A DNA stretch of 64,000 nt from Streptomyces alfalfae (GTDB lineage Bacteria > Actinomycetota > Actinomycetes > Streptomycetales > Streptomycetaceae): positions 1-64,000 of the forward strand of contig NZ_QEXM01000039.1 of assembly GCF_004127445.1 (NCBI RefSeq). The letters run 5' to 3'. Under the pieces are notes generated by a model. It made no database searches, was not told the DNA's origin, and saw only the letters and a program-made list of their open reading frames with translations. Position numbers and translations under genes: made by a program. Shown here in pieces: positions 43,509 to 52,487 of this stretch. Every line of letters starts with the position of its first letter. The stretch's first letter is position 1.

Positions 43509-43882
43509 CGGTCGGCCGCTGATCCGTCCCCTGTGACCTCGACGGCCTGATCGCCCTCGTCCTCGTCCTCGCCCTCACTCTCACCCTCGTCCTCGCGGCA
43601 CGGCTCCGGGTCGGTGACCCGGACCGCCGCGAGGACGAGTCGTGAGACGGGGTCGACGGCGGGTCGACGCCGGAGCGACGACAGGCCCGACGGCGGGGCC
43701 ATGGCGGTTCGCAGGAACGTTTTCTTGGGGCGCTGGATGTGCTCCATATCCGGGTAACAGGCCTGCGTAAAGGCCTGCCGGGCCAGAAATCATCACATCG
43801 AGTGATTCCTTGGCCTTGGGTTGCAGTCCACAACCCACGGTTGCCAGGCTGTAGCTGTCTGTCAACCTGATGGGAGTGGCCA
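43509..43882. other. Intergenic region between protease and GntR genes
   Basis: This 374-bp region contains a pyrimidine-rich stretch of CTCGTC-type hexamers (about 43550-43600), then a less GC-rich part (43780-43870) with the likely GntR promoter. I see no supported gene; minus-strand frames here lack ribosome sites and typical codon use. Confidence 0.5.
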
Positions 43883-44638
43883 GTGACTTTCGGTGAGCAG
43901 CCGGCATATCTGCGGGTCGCGGGCGATCTTCGCAAGAAGATCGTCGACGGTTCGCTGCCGCCGCACACCCGGCTCCCGTCGCAGGCCAGGATCCGCGAGG
44001 AGTACGGGGTGTCGGACACGGTCGCGCTGGAGGCGCGCAAGGTCCTGATGGCGGAAGGCCTGGTCGAGGGCCGCTCGGGCTCGGGGACGTACGTCAGGGA
44101 GCGCCCCGTCCCGCGCAAGATCGTCCGCACCGGCTATCGCGCGGCGAACGGCGGATCGACCCCTTTCCGCCAGGAGCAGGCCGCCGACGGCGCGCGCGGC
44201 ACCTGGGAGTCCCGCAGCGAGCAGGTGGAGGCGGGCGCCGCGATCGCCGAGCGGCTCGACATCAAGCCGGGCGAGCGCGTGATGTGCACCAAGTACGTGT
44301 ACAGGGACGCGGGCGAGGTCATGATGCTCTCCACCTCCTGGGAGCCCCTGGCCGTCACGGGCCGCACCCCGGTGATGCTCCCCGAGGAGGGGCCCCTCGG
44401 CGGCTGCGGGGTCGTCGAGCGCATGGCGGCCATCGACGTCGTGGTGGACAACGTCGCCGAGGAGGTCGGCGCCCGCCCCGGCCTCGCCGAGGAGCTGACG
44501 GCGCTCGGCGGAGTCCCGGGCCACGTGGTGGTCGTCGTCCAGCGGACGTACTACGCCTCGGGCCGCCCGGTCGAGACGGCGGACGTCGTGATCCCCGCCG
44601 ACCGGTATCGCGTGGCGTACCACCTGCCGGTGAAGTAG
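43883..44638 (+). CDS. GntR/HutC-family transcriptional regulator (251 aa)
   Basis: The N-terminal winged helix is typical GntR (YLRVAGDLRKKIVDGSLPPH, LPSQARIREEYGVS, LMAEGLVEGRSGSGTYV). The C-terminal half is a UTRA effector domain (AAIAERLDIKPGERV to AHYLP-like ending YRVAYHLPVK). It is close in style to HutC-subfamily regulators common in Streptomyces. The GTG at 43883 follows GGGAGTGG. Target and effector are unknown. Confidence 0.92.
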   Translation: MTFGEQPAYLRVAGDLRKKIVDGSLPPHTRLPSQARIREEYGVSDTVALEARKVLMAEGLVEGRSGSGTYVRERPVPRKIVRTGYRAANGGSTPFRQEQAADGARGTWESRSEQVEAGAAIAERLDIKPGERVMCTKYVYRDAGEVMMLSTSWEPLAVTGRTPVMLPEEGPLGGCGVVERMAAIDVVVDNVAEEVGARPGLAEELTALGGVPGHVVVVVQRTYYASGRPVETADVVIPADRYRVAYHLPVK

Positions 44639-44790
44639 CCCTCTCCCCGCCAGAAGTACGGCGCGCGCCGGCGCATCCGTCCGGCGCCGCCTCGCCCGCG
44701 CGCGTCCCGTGGCGCGATTGCGCACCCTCCGCGTATCTCCTCGTGCCATTCCGTATCCGCTGCGTAAAGGTCGGGCGTAGGCTCGGGCAT

Positions 44791-44862
44791 ATGCGGACTG
44801 CGGTTTCCTTAGTGATCGAGGCGCTCCGCGCGCCGGAGGCGCCGAGCGGAGGGGCGCGATGA
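44791..44862 (+). CDS. 23-codon ORF with a TTA codon, coupled to the next gene
   Basis: ATG at 44791 to TGA at 44862, MRTAVSLVIEALRAPEAP then SGGAR. Its stop overlaps the next start (ATGA). A TAGGCT hexamer at 44778-44783 puts a transcription start at about 44790, so the ORF could be leaderless. Codon 7 is TTA, rare in Streptomyces. It may be a bldA-sensitive leader peptide controlling the following gene. Confidence 0.45.
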   Translation: MRTAVSLVIEALRAPEAPSGGAR

Positions 44863-45044
44863 ACGACGGCACGGTCCTGCTGCCCTGGCTCGTGATAAGG
44901 CAGGACGACAACGGCAACCGCTATCGCGTGGGCAGGTTCGCGACGAAGGCCGAGGCCCAGAAGATCGCGGACAGCCTCGATGAGCGCGGCCACCAACAGC
45001 TCTACTGGATCGAGAAGCTCAACACGAACGGCAGCGGGCACTGA
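44859..45044 (+). CDS. Small SPOR-like hypothetical protein (61 aa)
   Basis: The sequence (LPWLVIRQDDNGNRYRVGRF, then TKAEAQKIADSLDERGHQQLYWIEKL) resembles the short SPOR-type peptides widespread in Streptomyces. It has no signal or membrane segment. The ATG at 44859 follows CGGAGGGG and overlaps the stop of the 23-codon ORF. Function unknown. Confidence 0.75.
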   Translation: MNDGTVLLPWLVIRQDDNGNRYRVGRFATKAEAQKIADSLDERGHQQLYWIEKLNTNGSGH

Positions 45045-45136
45045 CCGGGCCCCTGAGTCCTGCCGCCCGCTGAGCCCTGCCCGGCCCCTGACCCTGGCCG
45101 GCCCGCCGCTCACGGGCGGCACCTAAGCTCCGGCGC

Positions 45137-45535
45137 ATGAACGAACGCATCGTGGTGGGCGCCGCCCTGTACGACGGCGGCGGGCGCCTGCTCGCCGCGC
45201 GGCGCAGCGCGCCCCCGGAGCTGGCGGGCGGCTGGGAGCTGCCCGGCGGCAAGGTGGAACCCGGAGAAAGCTGCGAGGGCGCGCTCGTGCGCGAGCTCCG
45301 CGAGGAGTTGGGCGTCGAGGCGGTGGCGGGGGAGCGGGTGCCGGGGGAATGGCCGCTCGCCAAGGGATACGCCCTGCGGGTCTGGACGGCCCGTCTCGTT
45401 TCCGGCGAACCGGAGCCTCTGGAGGACCACGACGCGCTGCGCTGGCTCACCCCCGACGAGGTCTGGACGGTGGACTGGCTGGCGGCGGACGTCCCCGCCG
45501 TCAAGGCGCTGCTGACCATGCGGGACCACTCGTAG
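45137..45535 (+). CDS. NUDIX hydrolase, MutT-like (132 aa)
   Basis: The complete Nudix box is seen around residues 37-59: GGKVEPGESCEGALV then RELREELGV. The N-terminal part VVGAALYDGGGRLLAARRS and the tail DALRWLTPDEVWTVDWL are like MutT, which hydrolyses oxidised or unusual nucleoside triphosphates. A TAAGCT hexamer at 45124 lies 7 nt before the ATG, suggesting a leaderless mRNA. Confidence 0.9.
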   Translation: MNERIVVGAALYDGGGRLLAARRSAPPELAGGWELPGGKVEPGESCEGALVRELREELGVEAVAGERVPGEWPLAKGYALRVWTARLVSGEPEPLEDHDALRWLTPDEVWTVDWLAADVPAVKALLTMRDHS

Positions 45536-45652
45536 GCGGACCGCCCATACCCCCAAGTGCCCCATTTGTGGTAATTCGTCGCGCTATGCGGGTATGGGCC
45601 CCTTGACTCCAAGAAACGGACAGGTCCTGCTTCTGGTCTGGAAGTGATCGGC

Positions 45653-46060
45653 GTGATCGACACCAAAGGCGACTGCGCCGAATGGGACTTCCCCGCGGAT
45701 CCCGGCGCGGTCCGCACGGCCCGCGCCGTCGTCCGTGAACAGCTCGGCGACTGGAACCTCACGCCCCTCGGCGACATCACCGTACTGCTCGTCAGCGAAC
45801 TGGTGACCAACGCCCTGCGCCACGCGTCGGGCCCCATCGGCGTACGCCTCGTCCGGCCCGCGGGCCCCATGGGCGCCCTGCTGGTGGAGGTGTCCGACCC
45901 GCTCCCCGACCCGCCCCTCGCCCGCACGGCGGCGCCCGAGGACGAGGGAGGGCGGGGCCTCCAGCTCGTGGCCCGCGCGGCGCAGAGGTGGGGGACGCGG
46001 CCGGGCAGGACGGGCAGGACGGGGAAGACGGTGTGGTTCGAGCTGGCCCTGCCGGGTTAG
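45653..46060 (+). CDS. Anti-sigma-factor-type ATP-binding protein (HATPase, about 135 aa)
   Basis: This is a GHKL ATPase domain alone: LLVSELVTNALRHASGPIGVRL is the N-box and DEGGRGLQLVARAAQRWG the G-box region, ending GKTVWFELALPG. Such proteins bind ATP and often act as anti-sigma kinases or partners of SpoIIE phosphatases. GTG 45653 is preceded by GGAAG; GTG 45644 is the alternative. It closely resembles the C-terminal domain of the next protein. Confidence 0.88.
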   Translation: MIDTKGDCAEWDFPADPGAVRTARAVVREQLGDWNLTPLGDITVLLVSELVTNALRHASGPIGVRLVRPAGPMGALLVEVSDPLPDPPLARTAAPEDEGGRGLQLVARAAQRWGTRPGRTGRTGKTVWFELALPG

Positions 46061-46233
46061 AAGACTTGCAGTGTGCGACGGGTGTCGGGCACAAGAGCGG
46101 CACGGGCCAAAAAGCGTCGAGTCCGTGCTGTGATCGTGAACGCCGTGTGGGGCCGTGCCGTAGTGCTGGATACTGCGGTCAGCCGTATGCGGTGACCGGT
46201 GCCGGACGCGGTGAGCTGGAGGGGACGGTTCGC

Positions 46234-48915
46234 GTGAGCGAGATACCAGCGAAGGCGACGGAGCCCGAGGGGCCGTCGGGCGACGCGAGGGCCGAAGGAC
46301 CGTCGGGCGACACGACGGCCGGCGGACCGCCCGGGGCAGCCGCGGGCGACGGGGCAGCCCACGCGCAGGTGGATGAGACCTGGCAGAGCAGCCCGCCCGG
46401 CTCCCTCTACGACTACATCAAGGTCGCCTCGTTCTCGATCGGCCCCGACGGACTCGTCGACCAGTGGAGCGGACGCGCCGAGCGGCTGTTCGGCGTGGCC
46501 GCGCGGGACGCCGTCGGCAAGGACCCCATCGAGGCCTTCGTTGCGCCCGAACTGCGTGCGAACGGGCACCGCAAGATGGCGGAGATCCTCGACGGCCGGG
46601 AGTGGACGGGCGTCGTCCCCTTCCGTATGCCCGACGAGCGGCGCCCCGACGGAAAGGGCCTGGAGGGCACCGCCGAGGTCTACGTCATGCCGACCGAGAC
46701 GGAGAACGGCGAGAAGGCCGCGGTCTGCGTCGTCGTCGACATCCGGGCACTCCGGCAGATCGAGACGGACCTCGCCGCCTCGCAGGCGATTTTCGGCCAA
46801 TCTCCTTTCGGCTTCCTGTTGTTCGGCACCGATCTGAGGGTGCAGCGGGCCAACCGCCGCTTCGCCGACGTCTTCGGCGGCGGCGCCGAGGACCATCGCG
46901 GGCGCACCGTCCACGACTATCTGCCGCGCCATGAGGCCGACCGCATGGCCGCCGCCCTGAAGCGGGTCCTCACGACCGGCGAATCCGTGACCGACATGCA
47001 GATCGTCGGCCCCACGCCCCACAGCAACGACCGCAGGCACTGGTCGGTCAACCTCTACCGCGTGCACAGCGGCTCCGGCCGCCCCATCGGCGTCGCGGGC
47101 CTCGGCACCGACGTCACCCTGCGGCAGGCCGCCGCCCGCGAGGCCGCCCACGCCCGCCGCAACCTGGCCCTCCTGAACGAGGCGGGCGCCCGCATCGGCA
47201 ACTCTCTCGACCTGGAGACCACCGCGCGGGAACTCCTCGACGTCACGGTGCCCGGCTTCTGCGACCTCGCCTCCGTCGACCTGTACCAAGGCCTGCTCGA
47301 CGGCGACGAAGCCCCGCCGGGCCTCGCCGACGGCAGCGCGGAGCTGCGCCGCGTGGCGTTCGCGAGCGCCGTCGCCGACGCCCCGTTCCCCGACGGCACC
47401 GAGCCCCTCGACGTCGGCGTCGTGCACCGCTTCGCCTTCACCTCGCCCTGCGCCGACGCCCTGCGCGCGGCCCGCCCCCGGCTCGTCACCGCCGACGACG
47501 ACCACTCGGCGAGCCGCCTCACCGGCGGGCTCGTCCAGTCCACGCTCGCCGTGCCGATGGTCGCCCACGACACCGTGGTCGGCCTCGCCCAGTTCTCCCG
47601 CACGAAGGGCAGCGAGCCCTTCGGCGACCGCGACCGCGCACTCGCCGTCGAACTGGCCGCGCGCGCCGCCGTCTGCATCGACAACGCCCGCCTCTACCGC
47701 CGCGAGCACGAGCGCGCGCTGATCCTCCAGCGCTCCCTGCTACCGCCCGGCGACCCCGAGGCGGCGGGCCTCGACATCGCCTGCCGCTATCTGCCGGGCA
47801 ACGCCGCGACCGAGGTCGGCGGCGACTGGTTCGACGTCATCGAGCTGCCGGGCCACCGCACCGCCCTCGTCATCGGCGACGTCATGGGGCGCGGCCTGCG
47901 GGCGGCCGTCGCCATGGGGGAGCTGCGCACCGCCGTGCGCACCCTCGCGCTCCTCGACACCGAGCCCGCCGAGGTCCTCTCGGCCCTGGACGAGATCGCC
48001 CGCGGCCTCGGCAGCCCGGCGGGGCCCCAGCGCTCCACCCGCGCGGCACGCAAGGCGGCGGACGCGGACCTCGGCGAGGTGTACCTCGCCACCTGCGTCT
48101 ACGCGGTCTACGACGCCGTCACCCGGCGCTGCACCTTCGCCAACGCCGGACACCTGCCGCCCGTCCTCGTCGAACCCGGCGAACCGGGCGAGCCCGGCCA
48201 GCACGCGCTCATGCTCGACGTGCCCCCGGGCATGCCGCTCGGCGTCGGCGGCGAGCCCTTCGAGGACGTCGAGGTCGAACTCCCCGAGGGCGCGCTGCTC
48301 GCCCTCTACACCGACGGCCTCGTCGAGTCCCGCGACCACCCCCTCGACGAGGGCCTCAACGCCCTCGTCCGTTCCCTCGGCGACGCCCCGCCCGCCCTTG
48401 AGGACGTCTGCGACCACGTCCTGAACACCCTCGACACCCACCACGGCGAGGACGACATCGCGCTCCTGATGGCGCGCGTCCGGGGCCTGCCCGCCGAGCA
48501 CGTCGGCGACTGGACGCTGCCGCGCGACCCCAAGTCGGTCGGCCGCGCGCGCGAACTCGCCTGCGAGCAGCTGCGGGCCTGGGACCTCGAACGGCTCTGC
48601 GACACGGCGGAACTCCTCGTGAGCGAGCTCGTCACCAACGCCCTGCGCTACGGCGAGGGCGAGATCCGGCTCCGCCTCCTCCTCGACCGCACCCTGGTCT
48701 GCGAGGTATGGGACGGCGGCTTCGTCCAGCCGCGCCGCCGCAGGGCCAGGGACACCGACGAGGGCGGGCGCGGGCTGCAACTCGTGGGCCTGCTCAGCGC
48801 GGGCTGGGGCTCGCGGCGGACGCCCCGCGGCAAGACGGTCTGGTTCGAACTGGCCCTGCCGGACGGCGAGACCGAGCCGATGGACGCGGCCGAGGCCCTG
48901 CTGAGCCTCTTCTGA
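46234..48915 (+). CDS. PAS-GAF-SpoIIE phosphatase with C-terminal HATPase domain (893 aa)
   Basis: Domains in order: a disordered Gly/Ala/Pro N-terminus (1-50); PAS (about 55-165, VASFSIGPDGLVDQWSGRAE); a second PAS (about 175-300, GQSPFGFLLFGTDLRVQRAN); GAF (about 310-490); SpoIIE/PP2C phosphatase (about 500-745, EVGGDWFDVIELPG, IGDVMGRGLRAAV, LYTDGLVESRD); and GHKL ATPase (about 765-880). These sensors control anti-anti-sigma phosphorylation. The GTG at 46234 follows GGAGGGG. The fused kinase-like domain suggests one protein with both activities. Confidence 0.93.
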   Translation: MSEIPAKATEPEGPSGDARAEGPSGDTTAGGPPGAAAGDGAAHAQVDETWQSSPPGSLYDYIKVASFSIGPDGLVDQWSGRAERLFGVAARDAVGKDPIEAFVAPELRANGHRKMAEILDGREWTGVVPFRMPDERRPDGKGLEGTAEVYVMPTETENGEKAAVCVVVDIRALRQIETDLAASQAIFGQSPFGFLLFGTDLRVQRANRRFADVFGGGAEDHRGRTVHDYLPRHEADRMAAALKRVLTTGESVTDMQIVGPTPHSNDRRHWSVNLYRVHSGSGRPIGVAGLGTDVTLRQAAAREAAHARRNLALLNEAGARIGNSLDLETTARELLDVTVPGFCDLASVDLYQGLLDGDEAPPGLADGSAELRRVAFASAVADAPFPDGTEPLDVGVVHRFAFTSPCADALRAARPRLVTADDDHSASRLTGGLVQSTLAVPMVAHDTVVGLAQFSRTKGSEPFGDRDRALAVELAARAAVCIDNARLYRREHERALILQRSLLPPGDPEAAGLDIACRYLPGNAATEVGGDWFDVIELPGHRTALVIGDVMGRGLRAAVAMGELRTAVRTLALLDTEPAEVLSALDEIARGLGSPAGPQRSTRAARKAADADLGEVYLATCVYAVYDAVTRRCTFANAGHLPPVLVEPGEPGEPGQHALMLDVPPGMPLGVGGEPFEDVEVELPEGALLALYTDGLVESRDHPLDEGLNALVRSLGDAPPALEDVCDHVLNTLDTHHGEDDIALLMARVRGLPAEHVGDWTLPRDPKSVGRARELACEQLRAWDLERLCDTAELLVSELVTNALRYGEGEIRLRLLLDRTLVCEVWDGGFVQPRRRRARDTDEGGRGLQLVGLLSAGWGSRRTPRGKTVWFELALPDGETEPMDAAEALLSLF

Positions 48916-49100
48916 ACCGAGGGCCATGCCCTCTCGGGGGTCATGGCACAGGTGGCGTGGCAAAAGTGTCGTGGCGGGGTTTCAGGGCGAAGGTGTCAGG
49001 GCGGGCCCCGGAGGGAGCCGCGGGGTCCCGAGGGGCCGCGGGCCCGCGAGGGGGGCTCCGCCGGTGGCCCCGAGGGGCTCAGCGGGTGGCCCCCAAGGGC

Positions 49101-50024
49101 TCAGCCGCGGTTCAGCAGGTTCGGCAGCTCTCCCGTTCTGTCGTTGTCCGCTGGGCGCAGGCCCGATCGCGGCTGGTTGCGCCAGGCCATGGTGACCATG
49201 CCGTCCTCGGTCACCCGTACCTTCGACGACGCGTAACGGGCGCCCGGCCCCGTCTTCGTCCGCAACGTCTCGGCGACCCTGTCCGCCGCCTCCGGGGAAG
49301 CGGCCCGTACGCACAGCTTCTCCGTCGATGTCCCGCCCTTCTTCCTCCCGCCGTCCTTCGCGAGCCGGCCGCCGATCGCGAACAGTTCCGCGTCCGCGTC
49401 GTCCCGCTTCGCGTAGTACGTCGCCTCGTACACATCGCCCAGGCAGTCGGCCACCGCCGCGTACGCCGCGTCGTCCCGCAGGGACTTCGCCGGGGCGGAC
49501 ACCCCGAGCCCGCTCTGCGAACGGTCGGCCACGCGGACGGAGCCGGAGACCTCGTACGCGACGTCCTCGCCGCGCTTCTCGAAGCGGGTGCCCCCGTCGA
49601 TCCCGGTCGCCCCGAAGCCCTGCCTCTTCATCGCGCGCCCCACCGCGGACGTGTCGAAGTCGCCGGTCAGCAACGAGTCCTCGCCGACCTGGACCGACGC
49701 CGTCACGTCCTTCTCGTCGAAGCCCCAGTCCGCGCCGACGTCCTTGCCCGTGTAGCCGCTCTGGGCGACCTCGAGGATGCCGAAGCCGTCCAGGCCGCGG
49801 TAGAGCGAGGGGTCCTCGGCGACGAGCCGCCGGACCTTGCGCACGTCCCGGTACGTCACCGCCTGGTCGGCCGCCGAGGCGGGCACCGCGTCGAGGGCGC
49901 GCTCAAGACCCGTACCGTCCGCGCCACCGTCGCCCCCGGGCAGCGAGCACCCGGCGGCGCCCGCGCCGAGCGTCCCCGTGAGCAGGACGGCCAGCAGGGG
50001 CCGGGACAGCCGGGATATCAGCAT
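49101..50024 (-). CDS. Lipoprotein of unknown function (307 aa)
   Basis: The signal sequence RLSRPLLAVLLTGTLGAGAAGCS ends in a lipobox (AAGC, Cys26 or so), so the protein should be anchored to the outer face of the membrane. The mature part has no domain I recognise; it contains two similar-looking halves with alternating strands and helices. It lies convergent with the SpoIIE-type gene. The 188-bp gap between them holds a CCGAGGGC inverted repeat at 48916 that may terminate both. Confidence 0.8.
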   Translation of the reverse strand: MLISRLSRPLLAVLLTGTLGAGAAGCSLPGGDGGADGTGLERALDAVPASAADQAVTYRDVRKVRRLVAEDPSLYRGLDGFGILEVAQSGYTGKDVGADWGFDEKDVTASVQVGEDSLLTGDFDTSAVGRAMKRQGFGATGIDGGTRFEKRGEDVAYEVSGSVRVADRSQSGLGVSAPAKSLRDDAAYAAVADCLGDVYEATYYAKRDDADAELFAIGGRLAKDGGRKKGGTSTEKLCVRAASPEAADRVAETLRTKTGPGARYASSKVRVTEDGMVTMAWRNQPRSGLRPADNDRTGELPNLLNRG

Positions 50025-50075
50025 GCGCGGCAGTGTGGCACAGCGCCCCTCGCCGAGAGGCCCCGACCGGCGATG

Positions 50076-51305
50076 TCACCCCGCGAAATCGACCTCCGGA
50101 TAACGCTGCGAGGGCGCGTCGAGGAGGCCGTCGTCCGTGCCCTTCAGCCAGCGGTCGAAGAAGGAGCCGACATGGGCCCGCTGGGCGGCGACCGCCCGCG
50201 CCGGGTCGACCTTGCCGAGGTGCTTCTCCAGCGTCGCCCCGTCCACCCCGGCCTGCGGCAGCAGCGCGGCCAGGTCGGTGTACGTCTGGTGCAGCGAGCC
50301 CCGCAACGTGAGGTTCCGCTTCCAGCCGGTGCTGTGCGACCAGAACGACCGCCAGGACGGCTCCGTCCCGCGGTCGCTGCCGTCCCTGCCCATCAGGAGG
50401 AACGGGCGGTCGAGGCCATGCCGCGCGACCGGCGACAGATGCGTGCCGTTCGGCTCGGGGTTGTACTCCAGGGTGCCGTCCAGGTCGACGCCCGCCCGCA
50501 CCCTGCGGTCCTCGAACATCGTCTGCGCGGCGGCCATCCCGCCCGCCGACTGGCCGAACATGCCCACGCGCCGCCGGTCCACCAGCCTGGACAGGCCGTG
50601 CGGCAGCGAGCCGAGGCTGTCGAGGACGAACCGGGAGTCGGCCACCCGGACGCCGAGGGTCTTCCTGAGCAGGTCGGGCATCGTGCCGTTCCTCGCGGCC
50701 TCGGCCACCGCCGCCAGCAGCGGTTCGTTCCCCCTGACCGTGCCGTCGGGGAACTCGACCCCCGGGCTCTCATAGGTGTGGTCCACCGTCACCACGACAT
50801 AACCGCGGCTCGCCATCTCCTCGACCAGCGCCGTGCCCCACGTACGCGGATCGCCGGCCCCCGCGGCGTACACGAGCACGGGCAGGGGGCCGCCCCGGCG
50901 GTCGGCGGGGGCGCCCCGCACGGCATGCGTCTCCAGCCCGCCGAAGTCGATCGCGCCCCGCGGGATGCCGTGCGGCGCGGTGGCGTCCCAGAGCGCGGCG
51001 GCGCCCGGAGCCATGTACCGCGCCCGGCGGCCGCCGCTGGGCGCGGCCGGGTACCAGACGCTGATCATCAGCTCCCGGCACCGCCGCGCGGGCACCCAGG
51101 GATCGTGCCGTGACCGGTCGACGAGCCGTGCGGTCACGGTGCCGATCGCGTGCGGGCCCGTGGGTCTCGGCAACCGGACGCGCGCCGCCTCGGCGGCCGG
51201 CCCGCCGTCACCTCGGCGCCGCACCGCCGCGTGGGCGGCCCCGGGCAGCATCCCCGCGGCCATCCCTGCCGCGGCGATCCCCATCACCGCGCGCCGCGTC
51301 ACCAC
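50076..51305 (-). CDS. Tat-type secreted alpha/beta hydrolase, PAF-acetylhydrolase-like (about 409 aa)
   Basis: The sequence begins VTRRAVMGIAAAGMAAGMLPG, a twin-arginine-like signal with an AHA cleavage site. The hydrolase core has the nucleophile in GMFGQSAGGMAAAQTM, with LPVLVYAAGAGDPRTWG and GYVVVTVDHTYESPG upstream. The tail LRGSLHQTYTDL holds the likely catalytic His. The GTG at 51305 follows GGAAGG. The frame stays open upstream to 51533 through a Gly/Ala/Ser/Val repeat; I regard that as non-coding or a dispensable extension. Confidence 0.82.
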   Translation of the reverse strand: MVTRRAVMGIAAAGMAAGMLPGAAHAAVRRRGDGGPAAEAARVRLPRPTGPHAIGTVTARLVDRSRHDPWVPARRCRELMISVWYPAAPSGGRRARYMAPGAAALWDATAPHGIPRGAIDFGGLETHAVRGAPADRRGGPLPVLVYAAGAGDPRTWGTALVEEMASRGYVVVTVDHTYESPGVEFPDGTVRGNEPLLAAVAEAARNGTMPDLLRKTLGVRVADSRFVLDSLGSLPHGLSRLVDRRRVGMFGQSAGGMAAAQTMFEDRRVRAGVDLDGTLEYNPEPNGTHLSPVARHGLDRPFLLMGRDGSDRGTEPSWRSFWSHSTGWKRNLTLRGSLHQTYTDLAALLPQAGVDGATLEKHLGKVDPARAVAAQRAHVGSFFDRWLKGTDDGLLDAPSQRYPEVDFAG

Positions 51306-51716
51306 GCCGCGCCCGCCTTCCGAGCGCCCCGCCGAACCCACCGAGTCCGTCGCCCCCGCCAAGCCCGCCGAACCCACCGAGCCCGCCAAGCCCGCCGCCC
51401 CCACCGAACCCACCGGAACCGAAGAACCCGCCGCCCCCGCCGAAGCCACCGAACCCGCCGCCCCCGCCGGGCCCGAAGAACCCGCCGGAGCCACCACACC
51501 CACCGAACCCGCACATCCCGGAGAAGAAGTCATGACCCCATGGTGATCGCGGCACCCGCCCCGCGACCATGGGGGAAAGCACGGATTCGCCGCCTGGGGG
51601 AGTCCCCCAGAGCCTCTCAGGGGCGCGAAGGCGGCAGCCCGCGCCCGCGTTCGTCCCCACGGGCAACCACAAGCCCCACCCGGTAGCCGCCCCGCGGACG
51701 CCCCCGGCGGGCCGGC
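51306..51716. repeat. Intergenic region with low-complexity CCGAACCCACCGAGCC-type repeats
   Basis: From about 51320 to 51520 the plus strand consists of degenerate 9-15 nt units such as GAACCCACCGAGCCCGCC, which keep several frames open. This should not be taken as coding evidence. The remainder to 51716 lies behind the sdhB stop; no supported gene. Confidence 0.6.
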
Positions 51717-52487
51717 CTACTTGCCCCGCCGCCGAATCCGACTCCCCAGCCAGACCAGCGGGTCGTACTTCCGGTCGACCGCCCGCTCCTTCAGCGGGAT
51801 CAGCGCGTTGTCCGTGATCTTGATGCCCTCGGGGCAGACCTCCGTACAGCACTTGGTGATGTTGCAGTAGCCGAGCCCGTGTTCGTCCTGTGCCGCCCGC
51901 TTGCGGTCGATCCCGGAGTCGGCGGCCGCGTCCAGCGGGTGCATGTCCAGCTCCGCGACCCGCATCAGGAACCGCGGCCCCGCGAACGCGCCCTTGTTCT
52001 CCTCGTGGTCGCGCACCACATGACACGTGTCCTGGCACAGGAAGCACTCGATGCACTTGCGGAACTCCTGTGAACGGTCCACGTCCACCTGCTGCATGCG
52101 GTACTCGCCCGCCCCCAGGCCCTCGGGCGGCACGAACGCGGGGACCTCCCGCGCCTTGGCGTAGTTGAAGCCGACGTCCGTCACCAGGTCACGCACCACG
52201 GGGAAGGCCCGCAGCGGCGTGACCGTGACGACCTCCTCGGGGCCGAAGACCGACATGCGCGTCATGCACATCAGCCGGGGCCGCCCGTTGATCTCCGCGG
52301 AGCACGAACCGCACTTGCCCGCCTTGCAGTTCCAGCGGACCGCCAGGTCGGGCGCCTGGGTGGCCTGGAGGCGGTGGATGATGTCGAGGACGACCTCGCC
52401 CTCGTTGACCTCGATCGCGAAGTCCTCCAGGCCGCCGCCCGCGCTGTCCCCGCGCCAGACCTTGAATCGCGCTTCGTACGAACTCAC
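51717..52487 (-). CDS. sdhB: Succinate dehydrogenase iron-sulfur subunit
   Basis: The [2Fe-2S] ligands are in RWNCKAGKCGSCSAEING and the later Cys; the [4Fe-4S] and [3Fe-4S] ligands are in CIECFLCQDTCH and CCTEVCPEGIKI. It passes electrons from the FAD subunit to quinone in the membrane. The GTG start at 52487 overlaps the sdhA stop. It is the last gene of sdhCAB. At 256 aa the length is normal. Confidence 0.96.
   Translation of the reverse strand: MSSYEARFKVWRGDSAGGGLEDFAIEVNEGEVVLDIIHRLQATQAPDLAVRWNCKAGKCGSCSAEINGRPRLMCMTRMSVFGPEEVVTVTPLRAFPVVRDLVTDVGFNYAKAREVPAFVPPEGLGAGEYRMQQVDVDRSQEFRKCIECFLCQDTCHVVRDHEENKGAFAGPRFLMRVAELDMHPLDAAADSGIDRKRAAQDEHGLGYCNITKCCTEVCPEGIKITDNALIPLKERAVDRKYDPLVWLGSRIRRRGK

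Noticed and set aside
51306..51533. N-terminal extension of the Tat hydrolase
   Set aside because: It is pure Gly/Ala/Ser/Val repeat; a GTG with GGAAGG directly before the twin-arginine signal explains the gene better.
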